Assembly: GCA_033439255.1 (NCBI GenBank)
Contig: CM065884.1
Coordinates: forward strand, 806,001 to 870,000
Source of the DNA: Hericium rajendrae
Lineage: Eukaryota > Basidiomycota > Agaricomycetes > Russulales > Hericiaceae
Length of the DNA stretch: 64,000 nt
Reading direction: 5' to 3'
The translations under genes and the position numbers were made by a program. The notes under the pieces were generated by a model that saw only the letters and a list, made by a program, of their open reading frames with translations, was not told the origin of the DNA and searched no databases. Shown one piece after another: positions 32,401-42,958 of the stretch. Each line of letters starts with the position of its first letter. Position 1 is the first letter of the stretch.

Positions 32401-33129
32401 TTCATGATAGATGCTGTTTCCGGAACGATTTGTATCCCAAGTCACGACAGCTTGGCGATCGCCCGAGGCCCATTCTTCGCGCGGGAAAGCGAGTTGGTAA
32501 CATCACATAGAGGACACTCTGAAGAGGCTCACCTGCGCTGATATCTGCATAAAACGAGACCACATGTGGACGTCCATCCACTGAGGTGGCCTCGACGTAC
32601 ATATACGAAAAAGGCATCGACTGTCGCACCATATCTCCTGGCTGCATATTCGTTCAGCATCAGTGTCGGCATAGCCTCGGACACGGTGACCACCACTCAC
32701 TTCGATGGGACTCAGATATGTCACATTAAGTCGCATTGGCCCTGCTGGAATCGTGTAGATTGTACGCGTCGGGGTAACCGTGACCGCCAATGGCGTAGTC
32801 GCATTTCCGCCTCCCTCGCCCATCCAATTGTAAGTTGTATTATCAACCCTCACAAAACCTTGCCATCCATATATCTGCGCCAGAAGTTGTGAATACGCCC
32901 CAAAATTCGTCCGAAGGAAAATACTCACGGAACTTAATGACCATCCCTGGGGCCACTTATCAGGGATTGGCGTCGCGTTCGTAGCTATCTGCCAGACGCT
33001 TAAGTAAGGAGACCTCACAGCAAGTGGATATATGGCGGGTGTGAATGCCTGTTGGCATGTAACTGGAGCGATGAGGTTGAACGAAAAGAGAGCGGTCAGG
33101 AAGTGGACGAGTGACCATGCAGCAACCAT
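29494..33129 (-). CDS. Glutaminase A-like (GtaA) family membrane protein
   Basis: Start ATG at 33127-33129 with signal peptide (MVAAWSLVHFLTALFSFN to TCQQ). Many short exons follow. The DUF5127-type N-terminal part has FTPAIYPLAVRSPYLSVWQI, GWQGFVRVDNTTYNWMGEG and RPHVVSFYADISAG. The central DUF4965/glycosidase-like part has FAFSWDFDSIQSTPEPVVFA, DLVSLAVRQVYGATELTV and SDVMMFMKNIGG. The C-terminal part has LLKSWADFLVQNSMDISDD, GGIQPNLAVKGIIAVKAMS and FGNNGSWTLGYNVFADAWL. Then follow a transmembrane helix (AGAIAGGVVGGIALVGCITV), a basic stop-transfer segment, and a cytosolic tail with a coiled-coil heptad run (LEREVERLRREMEVIRAE) ending APPSYDETR. Secreted fungal homologues hydrolyse glutamine; here the enzyme would be anchored at the membrane, which is inferred. 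A truncated copy of its 3' end lies at 41419-42456. Confidence 0.87.
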
Positions 33130-34079
33130 AGCCAGTCTGAGAATCACTCCGGTGCACCAAACAAATGCAGGATTGCGAATCCGATAATGTAGCCTGGCAA
33201 ATATGTCAAGAGAACGGGGAGCCTCAAAGAATGGAAGGACAGGATGAAGGTGAGGCGACGGTGACGGTGAGACGGCAGACTCCAAGCGACGAACGATGAA
33301 CCAGCACTGTTATCGAGATGGGGGCTGATGCTGAAGGCCTACTCTTGTCAGCTACTGTATGAGCCTGCGTGACAGCAAAGCGCTAGGATCTGCTAGGATA
33401 TGTAACCGGTGGCTTTCTGTTAGGCCGCCTTGTCAGGGGCAGAGCGCTCATAAAGAACAGCAATGACACCATGTCATAAACTGCCTCAACTAGCCGTTGC
33501 CATGTCAGCGGCCAGCAATGATAGAATCGCTCCCCTGGACCCACGTTTTATGTGGTCTATACATCCTGTCTTTCTAAACCTGCATATGAGACCTTGTAAC
33601 GCGGTCACTGCTGTTTGCACAGTATTAATCAGCGAGGACAGTACTGACCATTAATTGTTCTAGCCTCAGAGATCACATCGGCATCGCATTGAATGGCAAC
33701 ATTGACAGGTTGGCGTCTTCTAAGGGGAGTGCGAATAGGCGAGGTACTTATTTCACCTCGCTTGAAGCTGTACAACCGGCATATTGGCTCGAAGATGGCC
33801 GCCCATATACTTGAGCGTCTGGGGCTGTCTGGGGCGACCGGAAGCCAAAATATCATGACAGTGCGAACGAAATGGATTGCCTCGGCGTATAGGGAAAACC
33901 CGAGCTACAATGATGAGCGCTATGAGCTAGTTGAAAATGTGCGCCCAACGTGAGCCAGTAAGAGAAGAGACAACTCGAGGAGACGTGAAAGTTGAGCAGC
34001 AGATAAGCAGTTGAATGTCATTCTATAGTGATAATGTCACGAAAACTCCAGTTGAGGGAATACCTATGATAAGTGCGCT
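33130..34079. other. Intergenic, no gene seen
   Basis: About 950 nt between the GtaA-like start and the 3' end of the GMC gene. Short frames at 33463-33654 and 33693-33953 (plus) have no recognisable similarity. Confidence 0.5.
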
Positions 34080-37063
34080 TTAGATCTTGCCCTTAATGAC
34101 GTCCGCAGCTGGAGTAGAATCGATCTCAGCTCTGGGTACTATGTGCAATAGGAACAAGACGATACCCTGTTCGGCGAGAGCGTATACATAAGCTAGAAAG
34201 GACACACGCGTATCAGTAAGAGACATTGATGCAGCGGAGAACCACTCACTCTGCGTGTGGCTGGCAATGTGGAGAGGTAGCACCGACAGATCTACGACGC
34301 GAATGTTCTCCATGCCATAGACTCTGAGCTTCGGATCGACGACGCCGTTAAGCTCCTTCGGTAGCATCGAACAGGAGCCAGCCGTATCTGCGAGCACTTG
34401 TGGATGAAAAGACACATAGAAGAGTATAATTCACGTACGGAAAGTCATTTTAGCTGCCTTCTTGATCCATGCTTTGAAATCTTTCTCATCTTGTACGCCT
34501 GTACCAGGATTGACCTCTTTGCCTGCATGCCAATTTGTCTCGTCAGACATAATCTCAGTGCGAAAGTGGCCGTGCAGTGCACACCGAAGCATTCGCTGAT
34601 GGGTTCGTTTTGCGGGATAGCACGAACAAACTTCAACGTTTCGTACAGGGTTATGAGATCTAACAAAGCGTGAATGAATAATCTGCAGCAGCGATAGATG
34701 AACAGAACATACCCAACTCATCCTCAAAATAATGCGGATCGATATCCGGTTGAATGGTGGGGTCAGTCGACACACATGCTGAAGTGCCAGAGTCAGCGAC
34801 AGACAAGGCGTGAACGATAGTATAGGGCGTATCCTTACAATGCTTCCTCTCGACCAGGGATGATTGATGCCAGCTACCAACGTTGCATACTTCTTTCCCG
34901 GCTCTGGTAGATCTGGAGATCGGCCGAGAAACCATGAGCTATGTTGACACAAGAGAATCGACTGTAACCTACTCGGCCCGCTCATGAACGCCGGGAGAGC
35001 AATGTACTCCAAACTCCCAGCCTTGTTCTTCAAATTCCGCATTTGAATCTCGTATTGCTTCTTCAATGACGGGCTCAGGGTGTCGTAGTTCTCCTTGAAC
35101 CTAGTTTCCTGTCTGGCGATAATCTCTTGTGCACGTGAGGTGACCGAATCGAGAGGGAGCATGAAGAAAGACAGAGGACCAAGCAGCATGAGCCCTTTGC
35201 CTTCAGAGCTGATGGAAGAAGTAACGTGTCAAACTGAACCGGTGGACGAGAAGAAAGATGACGCACACCAATTTGGCTTGTTCCTCCCAAGTGCCGACGT
35301 CATGGAGAGGATCGAGACTGAGATAGTGATTGGGTTCTTTGAGCTCTGAAGCGGCGTAGGATGAGAGAAATTTCAAAAGAGAGCTTTTGACACCAACCGT
35401 AGCTCATGGAACAAATCACGTGCTCTTGGACGTTATTTCCAACGCCTGGGAGCGAAGTCTTGATGGGGACTCCGATCTTCTCGAGAACCGCAGGGTCACC
35501 GATGCCGGAAAGCTCGAGGATCTGAGGCGATTGGATGGCCCTTCGTAAATCGAAGTGAGTTTAGGAGATTCGGACACATGATGATCAGGAACCGTACCCG
35601 GCACACACCAAAACTTCCCTCTTCACCTGAACCAGACATCTCTTATCGTGGTGCAAAAACTCGACGCCTGCTGCGACAATGTTCCCGTTCTCATTCTTTG
35701 TGTCCGACATGATGATCTTGCAGACGACGGCATTGGCAAGAACATTTAGATTAAGCCTGCTGTTTGCTTCCTTGAGATATTGCTGAGAGCATGCGGAATC
35801 AGGGTCAAACGAATTGAATGAGAATAATTTACTTGCAATGGCATATGAGCATTGGTGTGTCTGCGGGTTGATGGTGTTCAAGGGTGTAAATGTCCCAATA
35901 ATTCGGCCGCAGACCTGGGAGGAAATGTGAGTATGAGAATAAATGCCTGCCGCTTAGAAAAGCGACATACAGGTTCCTCAACAGTTTCGACATTCATGTG
36001 ATTCAACGTCTGTAATGAAAACGTTAAATGACACTCTCAACTGATGCAAGACTTCAGCGCACATCTCGAAGGGTGAGATCCCACCCTGACCGGCCAGCGA
36101 GAAATCCTGTCTTGATAGGACCTGACGGTTATGAGCGTTCAACCCATTGGTCTCGTGATATGGAATCTTGCTCACCATTATAACCGTGGAACTCCGGATC
36201 CCACGTCAAGCGATCCGCCAAAGTGACCTCTTCGGATGGCGGTATGAAGCTTTGCAAGATATTCAGAAACCGCAGACCACATAACATATTGATGACCTAC
36301 CCTTCGCATTTCTTTGAGTACTCGAGGAACCATTTCCAATTCCACCCAGGGTTTCCAAGCTCCTCAATAGCTGTTGTGTAAAGTTGAGAAAGGGATTATG
36401 GACTAAGAGCGGAGAAACTCCGCACCGTCAATGTCCTCTGCGGGCGGTCTGACCCAGACGTAGAAGTTCATCATAGAGCTACCTCCTACGCCTTTACCTC
36501 TGTTTAAGAGGTCGGAATCCGCTCATAAACTGGGTGGCAGAAGCAGGACGCACCGAGGCCATATGAAAACAGAGTCGTCACAGTGCTTTGCGGGGCCTAT
36601 CGAGAGGACTGAGAACAGTGAGCCTATTGCATAACAGAATGGACGCACTGTTTTGAAATGGTAATCGTATTGAGGATTCCCGAAGCTCAAGCCATAGTTA
36701 CCAGGGTATACTGATCAATGAAGAAAGTCGGCATCACATCGGCCACAAACATGAGTAAATGTACTCACGGACTCTCTGGTCACCCGCATGGTCTGAACCA
36801 GCTTCCAGGACGCATACAGTGACGTTTGGGTCCTCAGTCAGGCGCACTGCTAGAACGAGGCCTGCGGTCTATTTTGGGACAGCATAAAAACGCATGGCCA
36901 GATGGAAGAATTCGCGACAGGGAGAAAGAACATACCCCGCCTCCTGCATTCAGATCAAGAAGTTAGCAAGTGATCAAGGCACGTCCAGGTATCTGGAAGG
37001 CTCACCAACAATAACATAGTCAAACGCCTTATCCGCGACTTGCTCAATCGTTGCGTAAACCAT
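34080..37063 (-). CDS. GMC oxidoreductase (aryl-alcohol/glucose oxidase type)
   Basis: Start ATG at 37061-37063 (MVYATIEQVADKAFDYVIVG). After two introns the dinucleotide-binding loop reads VIVGGG then TAGLVLAVRLTEDPNVTVCV and LEAGSDHAG. Next are YPGNYGLSFGNPQYDYHFKT and the GMC signature RGKGVGGSSMMNFYVWVRPP, followed by AEDIDAIEELGNPGWNWKWF. Later exons give TFTPLNTINPQTHQCSYAIA, LNVLANAVVCKIIMSDTKNE, GVEFLHHDKRCLVQVKREVL and VCAGYGS. The C-terminus has the substrate/FAD region GSCSMLPKELNGVVDPKLRV, YGMENIRVVDLSVLPLHIAS and HTQ (catalytic His), ending ADVIKGKI. GMC enzymes are FAD-dependent alcohol/sugar oxidases; extracellular ones supply peroxide for wood decay. No clear signal peptide is seen, so an intracellular form is possible. 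The gene has at least ten introns. Confidence 0.88.
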
Positions 37064-37818
37064 GATGCTGACAATCTGAGGTCGAGGTTCGACGGACAAC
37101 TAGACCCTTCAGCTCTCAGCCCTGCAGATATAAGGCGGCCCTCGTCTCCCCTGAGAACGGTCTGCAATATAAACCGGGACACGCCAAGTACACGTCGTCC
37201 GCCGACGCAAGCGCATGGGTCAGCAAAACCCACCAGTGCACGCGTACTTTCATCTTGAATGCTCGACAGACCTGCCTGCGCATCAGGACTACGTATCTGC
37301 GCGAGGCCACGAGGCGACCATTGCTTCACGCTTTAGCCAAGAGGAAACGTGTGTTTGGCCGACCATGTCGGAGGAGTGTCAAAATTGTCTCGGTTGGACT
37401 CCCGAATCGGCATTTCGTCAGTGCAATGGGGCAGGGCCGGGCACTGAGCTACGGTTACCCATTAGCGGAAGCAAATCAGAGACCAGATCTTCGGAATGCC
37501 GTTCTCCTTTCCGCAGGTTCGGCGTCATCACTGCGGAGTCCAGCTGTGAGATCTTTTGGAAATCTCTCTGCCAACTGAAAGAGCAGGCCATCCCCTCCGG
37601 ATCAAGCTGGTTTCTCCCCACGAGGAACCCCGCAGCAAAAAGACAAATAAAAGACAAATCACGATAGATGACAAGATTGGTGGGCAGCCTTACATAATTT
37701 AAGCCTCTTCAGTTAACTGCGGAGTGGTGCGCCTCGGTGGACCCTCACAAAATATCCAGAACTTAGAGAGCTGAGATAAATCATAGCCGCCGGTTGTGCA
37801 TAGACCAGTTTTGTACTA
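37064..37818. other. Intergenic, no gene seen
   Basis: About 755 nt upstream of the GMC gene and downstream of the mutarotase. A 5' region with a possible TATA-like agatataaggc near 37126 lies about 65 nt before the GMC start on the plus-strand map. Overlapping frames on both strands have no similarity. Confidence 0.45.
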
Positions 37819-38298
37819 TCATTGACTTCCTTCAAAACGAAAGACTTCTTCCAATTCCTCGCAGTACATTAGCTTCTGGATCATGATATGTGATGATAGG
37901 ACGTTCACCTTCCACCACGGAATATCTCCGCCACTCCCAGTAGCACCCTCGACGAAGCTCTCCTGCATTCCATCAGTCAACTTCCACCATCGCCTGGTTT
38001 CCTCATCGTTCGCCATTTCTGCCATGTCTTTCTGAAAGTCGTTTCCGACGTACTTGAAAGTTGCGATCAGAAGATGGAGAGGCGGATAGTAGTGAATGGA
38101 GTAATCGATGATGTGGGCTCTCTCAATCGCGGCGAGAACACTCGGCCACACATCAGCATGAATCGCTTTGTATTCAGCCTCAGCCTCTGGTTTGAGCTGA
38201 TGATCGTAAAAATCACTGTCAAAAACGGTAGGCAGTTCGAGATTTGAATGCGGTACCTTGATGATCTGGCACATCCGCTTTGCCTGAGAGGTTGACAT
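37819..38298 (-). CDS. L-rhamnose mutarotase family protein
   Basis: ATG at 38296-38298 (MSTSQAKRMCQIIK). The family core follows: EAEYKAIHADVWPSVLAAIE, DYSIHYYPPLHLLIATFKYV, DFQKDMAEMANDEETRRWWK and LTDGMQESF, matching RhaM-type L-rhamnose mutarotases, which interconvert rhamnose anomers. In bacteria the His of the HxxVWP segment and the Trp-Trp pair line the active site. A 60-nt insert after RMCQIIK begins GTACCG and ends CATCAG, so it is almost certainly an in-frame intron; removing it joins IIK to LKPEAEAEYK as in other members and leaves about 139 residues. The neighbouring GMC oxidase may or may not share a sugar pathway. Confidence 0.88.
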   Translation of the reverse strand: MSTSQAKRMCQIIKVPHSNLELPTVFDSDFYDHQLKPEAEAEYKAIHADVWPSVLAAIERAHIIDYSIHYYPPLHLLIATFKYVGNDFQKDMAEMANDEETRRWWKLTDGMQESFVEGATGSGGDIPWWKVNVLSSHIMIQKLMYCEELEEVFRFEGSQ

Positions 38299-38974
38299 GG
38301 CTGTTCAGCGCGGACGAACGCAACCGCTCGCAGATAGAGATAACTGATGCACTGTACCAGTATGTTAGATGGTCGTGACCAGCAGCGAACGAGCTGCGGC
38401 CCGTGATTTCCATCTCATGACCCTCCTGGATTTCTGACCATGCAGTCTTGTGGCGGACTTTCGAGGACCCAAAATTCACTAATATGTCCAGGAGAATGTG
38501 GTAGAAAGATGCATATGAAGAGTTCGATTCTTGGATACTCAGGGGAGTTTCAATTGAAAAGCTGTGCAGCTATATCTGACCAAAATATCGTTCGGAGGAA
38601 AATCACTGCAAAAAAAAAAAAGGTCGAAAAAGCACGAGTAATTCAATCAACCCACAGGCAGCCTTGGTTTCTTCCAATCAATTGTTTACAAGGGGAATCC
38701 TCCATCGAGAAAAAAAACTTCAGAACACAGCAGATTTACAGCCAAAAAATGATATGAAGACTGCAGGTCGCAACAACGGATCGAGAGTCGAAACACAATC
38801 AACGCCACATTTTGAGCTCCGCCGCGTATCACTTCCACTGCCACCGACGTGGTACTGCTGTACACGTCTTTCCTCACCGTCGCCCGCCCACTTCATATAG
38901 CTTGTTCATAGCCTTGTTCGCTGCACACACCTTCATCGACACCAATATCGCCACCAGCGTTTAACACATCCATC
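38299..38974. other. Divergent interval, no gene seen
   Basis: About 675 nt between the mutarotase start (minus) and the Rab11 start (plus). It contains a run of 12 A near 38610. The segment near 38890-38920 is probably the Rab11 core promoter, but no motif is definite. Confidence 0.5.
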
Positions 38975-40205
38975 ATGGGCGAAGTTAGCAACTTTGATTA
39001 CCTGTTCAAGGTGTGTGGTTGCGCAGACGAGCTTGAAATACTTGCTGAACGCTTCGTGATATTCGTTATAGGTCGTACTCATCGGAGACTCTGGCGTTGG
39101 AAAATCGTGCGTACCACACTTTGATGCTGTGCTGGAAAACCGCTGACTATCTCTGTCGTTATGTAGAAATTGTGCGTACTTGGGACACCCTCTACCCCAT
39201 GTTCAGGATGAACTGTGATGGACGCTGGTGCTGATCTGTCTTCTGTGCGTTGCCAGTGCTATCGCGATTCACGCGCAACGAGTTCAATCTCGAGACCAAG
39301 TCGACGATTGGCGTGGAATTTGCCACACGGACGATTAGCGTGGATGGAAAGACGCTGAAGGCGCAGATCTGGGATACTGGTGAGCTTCTCATTTTTGCTT
39401 CCTGTTCCGGGTCCGCGTCAACCGCAGCTCTATTCTTCATGGTCTGCATGTCGTGCTGCGATAACCATGGCGCTATCGGACTTCGATTGCGCAGTCCGCA
39501 GGCATGGCCCACGTCGGCGGGATATATCACTTCAGTCGACAGTGCTATGCGCCTTGGTGTCGGATTTGACAATGGCAGACTGTCGCGGATGTGTTCCATT
39601 GCCTCATTCGTGGTCCGTGGATTCTGAGTTGGTGCTGATCATGTTTGACTATTAGCTGGACAAGAGCGATACCGTGCCATCACTGCTGCGTGCGTTATTT
39701 TTTTCGTAAATCTCAATTTCGCCTGACGTTGAACCATTCTCCAGGTATTACCGAGGTGCCGTCGGCGCACTTCTCGTCTACGACATCGCTAAGCACGCGA
39801 CATACGTCAACGTCACGCGATGGCTGAAGGAGCTGCGTGACCATGCGGATTCGAACATTGTGATCATGCTGGTTGGGAACAAGAGCGATTTGAAGCACCT
39901 GAGGGCTGTGCCCACGGAGGAGGCAAAGGCCTTTGCCAGTGAGTTGACTCCGTGACGAGCTTTTGCGTCCGTCGCTTACGCCGTTGAACTTAGCCGAGAA
40001 CGGTCTCTCCTTCATTGAGACATCCGCTCTCGACGCCTCGAACGTCGAGTCGGCCTTCCAAACTATCCTCACCGACATCTACCGCATCGTCTCCGCGAAG
40101 TCGCTGGAGGCGTCCGCAGACCCCATCAAGCCCGGAACCGGCGACACCTTGACGGTTACGCCGAGCCTTGACGCGAGCGCTGCCCAGAGCAGCAAGTGCT
40201 GTTGA
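38975..40205 (+). CDS. Rab11/Ypt31-type small GTPase
   Basis: Exons read: 38975-39010 ([12 protein letters not shown]), 39072-39106, a 5-nt microexon at 39166-39170, 39257-39379, then three or four more to the stop at 40203-40205. All joins keep frame. Motifs: G1 [20 protein letters not shown], switch [12 protein letters not shown]3 [21 protein letters not shown]4 VGNKSDL, G5 [11 protein letters not shown], and a C-terminal Cys-Cys (SSKCC) for double geranylgeranylation. The sequence [12 protein letters not shown] and the N-terminal acidic-aromatic leader place it in the Rab11/Ypt31-32 branch, which drives exit from the trans-Golgi and recycling endosomes. About 210 residues, normal for the family. 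Confidence 0.95.
39166..39170 (+). other. Five-nucleotide microexon of the Rab11 gene
   Basis: AAATT is flanked by TAG (39163-39165) and GT (39171-39172). It supplies the end of the Ser codon, the Asn codon and the first base of Leu in GKSNLLSRF, which is invariant in Rab11 proteins. Without it the P-loop would run out of frame. Confidence 0.85.
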
Positions 40206-41418
40206 GCACTGGGCTTTTCCGGCTATCTTGGTGCAGGTTTGAGGCGGCGTGTTGGGAGCCTGGCTGCTCGGTTTAATTTCGTCGTGGGTGGTTAGGGCTG
40301 GATACCTGGATGAGCGTGTCGATAGATGGGGGACTACCTGCAATGTCGATGGCCTTATCGTTTCTTTTTGTTAACCTTTCCTGTGCATGTGCATACGGCG
40401 TACACTCAGGCTACTTTTGCGACTTCAGATTCTCTGTAATAAATTTTCTAAATTGTTATACCCCGCACCTGTGTGTCAATCTCCTTGTTCTGCCTTGATG
40501 TACATAGATGGCAGTAAGAATGTCGGTATTTGTCAGATGAATGTACATACCTTGCAACGCCATTGGTAGCTTCGACATCAGAGAGCGAGGAAGACTGAGG
40601 CGTGGTTATCGAGTGTTACGCCGGTCTGTCGGTATGTGTCAGGCACTGGCTATTTTATTACACTTTCGCAGACTCCACTTCGTAATCCCTCCTGACTTCA
40701 CCAACATGACAGTGCAGAACATGCGTTTGTCAATTATCCAGGTGAAGGAGAGACACAGGTACGTGAGGCATTGAAACACGAACAACAGGTCAGGCCTTGG
40801 TGACTTTGTTAACGGATGTGCGCTGATTCTTGATAGTTGTGGATGCGCAGTGGCTCCGTGTCGCCTTTGCGTGAATAGGCACAGTACATGAAAGACCGTC
40901 AATGTCGCGACAAAGGCCCTCAGATGGATCTGCCGAACATCGACGAGCGCCTGGAAGAATCGATGTTGAGGAATGAACAAGCCACCTAGTCTGCTTCGTC
41001 CATCAGTTCAATATTTTGCCTTTGGAGACAGGTCTTCTTTTGCGTTCGAAGTCGCTGTGGGCGGCGATAAACCGACCACGAGCGCCTTCGTTATTGGAAT
41101 TTGCGCAAATTAGTGGATACAGCTCCACCCCAGAAAACGAGGAGGGACGCCTGATGCGCCAATGCATGCGATGTGGCCCGGTGGCCATGTTCCTCTTCCC
41201 TGTCTCCTTGTCGCCTTCCAGCATCTTCCTTCATTTCGTTCGCCTGCCTCTTTCTAGCCTGTTATTGGCTTCTCCGCAGCTTTCACTCCATCTGGGGCTG
41301 GAGTCCGTCCATAATCTGGCCTGACTCATCTTGCCGGGGCGTTGTCAGTACAGATTTGAGTCTAGCATGTCGACGGTTGGCCGGTCATCTACAGTTGCGC
41401 TCATCGGTGTTTCCAGGT
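40206..41418. other. Intergenic, no gene seen
   Basis: About 1.2 kb from the Rab11 stop to the truncated GtaA copy. It contains AT-rich Rab11 3' sequence near 40430-40450. Open frames at 40541-41324 overlap on both strands and lack similarity. No N-terminal GtaA sequence was found here. Confidence 0.5.
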
Positions 41419-42456
41419 GGTCAACGCCCAGACGACTCTTTATAAATCGCTCCTGAAGCCTGGCTATGGTTACTACTTCGGCCTGCCCATCGACAGTCAA
41501 AGGCCATTGAACGGGAGTGCTAGTGCCAGTTCGTGTTTCATTCTTTTTCTTCCGAAGTGCACGTTGAACCCATTCTCTCAGGTTGGGACGTGTTTGCCGC
41601 CAACGTCAATACCGATAAATGCACAAGCGACGCTATCATCTCGTTGGTGAGGACGCATGCCTCGTTCAACAAGAGCGCAGACATTTTCTCGGACTTATAC
41701 GATGGCAGCAGTGGCGCCGTGGTTTCCGGGCAGGCGAGATGGGTTCAACCCTGACCATTCATCACCATCGTGCTGATCAGCGTATTAAAAGCGTCGCCCT
41801 CGGCGCGATGTTTGCACCACTCATCCTGATTACACTGGTATTACCATCAAATAAACCGCCATTCCTCTAGCCAACTTCAAGTCGGCTTCGCAACGCCAGG
41901 TCTGTCAGGAGATTCTGCGTCGCACAGCAGAGCTACCGCAGGCGCGATAGCTGGCGGCGGCATCGGCGGCGGCATCGCCTTGCTCGTTGTCCGGCACTTC
42001 CGCCGCCGGAAGCGCGAGCGCGAGCAGGCCGAGCACTTCGCGCTGGACCTCGGGGAGGCCCCACCCAGGCATCGGAGATCCCGCCGTTCGCACCGTATGC
42101 GCCGTATCATGAGAGGGACGCGTCGGGGAACACGTTCACACCGACAGTAGGACAGCACGAGCGCGAGCTTTCGCACTCCGATGGCGCTAGTTCGTCCGCC
42201 GGTGATTCGTCAATACCAACGGCCACGTCGGCTGGCACGCGCAAGCGCATGGAGGCGTACGGCCTGACTCATGCCTCGTCTCCAGGTCCTATAGGAGGAG
42301 CGCCAGACAGTCCACATGGTAGCTCCGAGAACAAATGACGCTGCTGCAGGAGATATCCAGAGGGAGTTGGAATGGCTTAGGCAAGAAATGAACATGCTGG
42401 GAGCTGGGCGGGAGAGGGACTTGCTGTCGCCGAGTTACGATGAAACGCGACAATAA
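41419..42456 (+). pseudogene. Truncated 3' copy of the GtaA-like gene
   Basis: It begins at a CAG acceptor with VVNAQTTLYKSLLKPG, then YYFGLPIDSQRPLNGSASAS, matching the exon of the gene at 29494-33129 that reads YQYGLPIDSQSPLNGAASS. Next come WDVFAANVNTDKCTSDAIIS and THASFNKSADIFSDLYDGSS, a shortened transmembrane stretch (ATAGAIAGGGIGGGIALLVV), a basic segment, and a tail ending LEWLRQEMNMLGAGRERDLL and PSYDETRQ, with the stop at 42454-42456. The first roughly 600 residues of the family are absent, and frames change between segments. It is best read as a 3' duplication remnant about 8 kb from the full gene and on the opposite strand. Confidence 0.8.
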
Positions 42457-42958
42457 ATTATTGTCGCCCCGTTGTCTTTATACACTGGACATTTGATCAG
42501 GAATTGACCGGCTATACCAGCTACACACTGATTGTGTAGACGATAATAAAGCAATTGAGTATTGTAACTTAGTTCGTTAGGTATATTTTGGAAGGAAGCA
42601 GGCCGCCGTGGTAGGCCGTGGTGGCGTATTGCGCTGTTCCGTCCATTGACTCCGCTCCGTCCGAGTCTTGTCATCGTCTCGTGGGCGGCTGTCCTTCCCC
42701 ACGGTGCCTTCCCCACATTCTGTCACCACCACCAACATCCACGCCTTGGGCAGACATACACGTTATGCCATCCTGAAATTGTGGTCTGACTTTTGCGAAT
42801 ATCCGACACACTGATTGGTCATAAATCATCCCCGCTGGTTTCTGCGCCCTACTGGCACCAGCGAGGCTAACCTCCCACTCTCGGATTGACGAACTAAGAT
42901 CTCTTCAAGTGTTCAGGATCTTAATATTGGCCCAGCGATACCCACTTCTCACGAGGAG
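42457..42958. other. Intergenic, no gene seen
   Basis: About 500 nt upstream of the F-box-like gene; no motif recognised. Confidence 0.5.
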
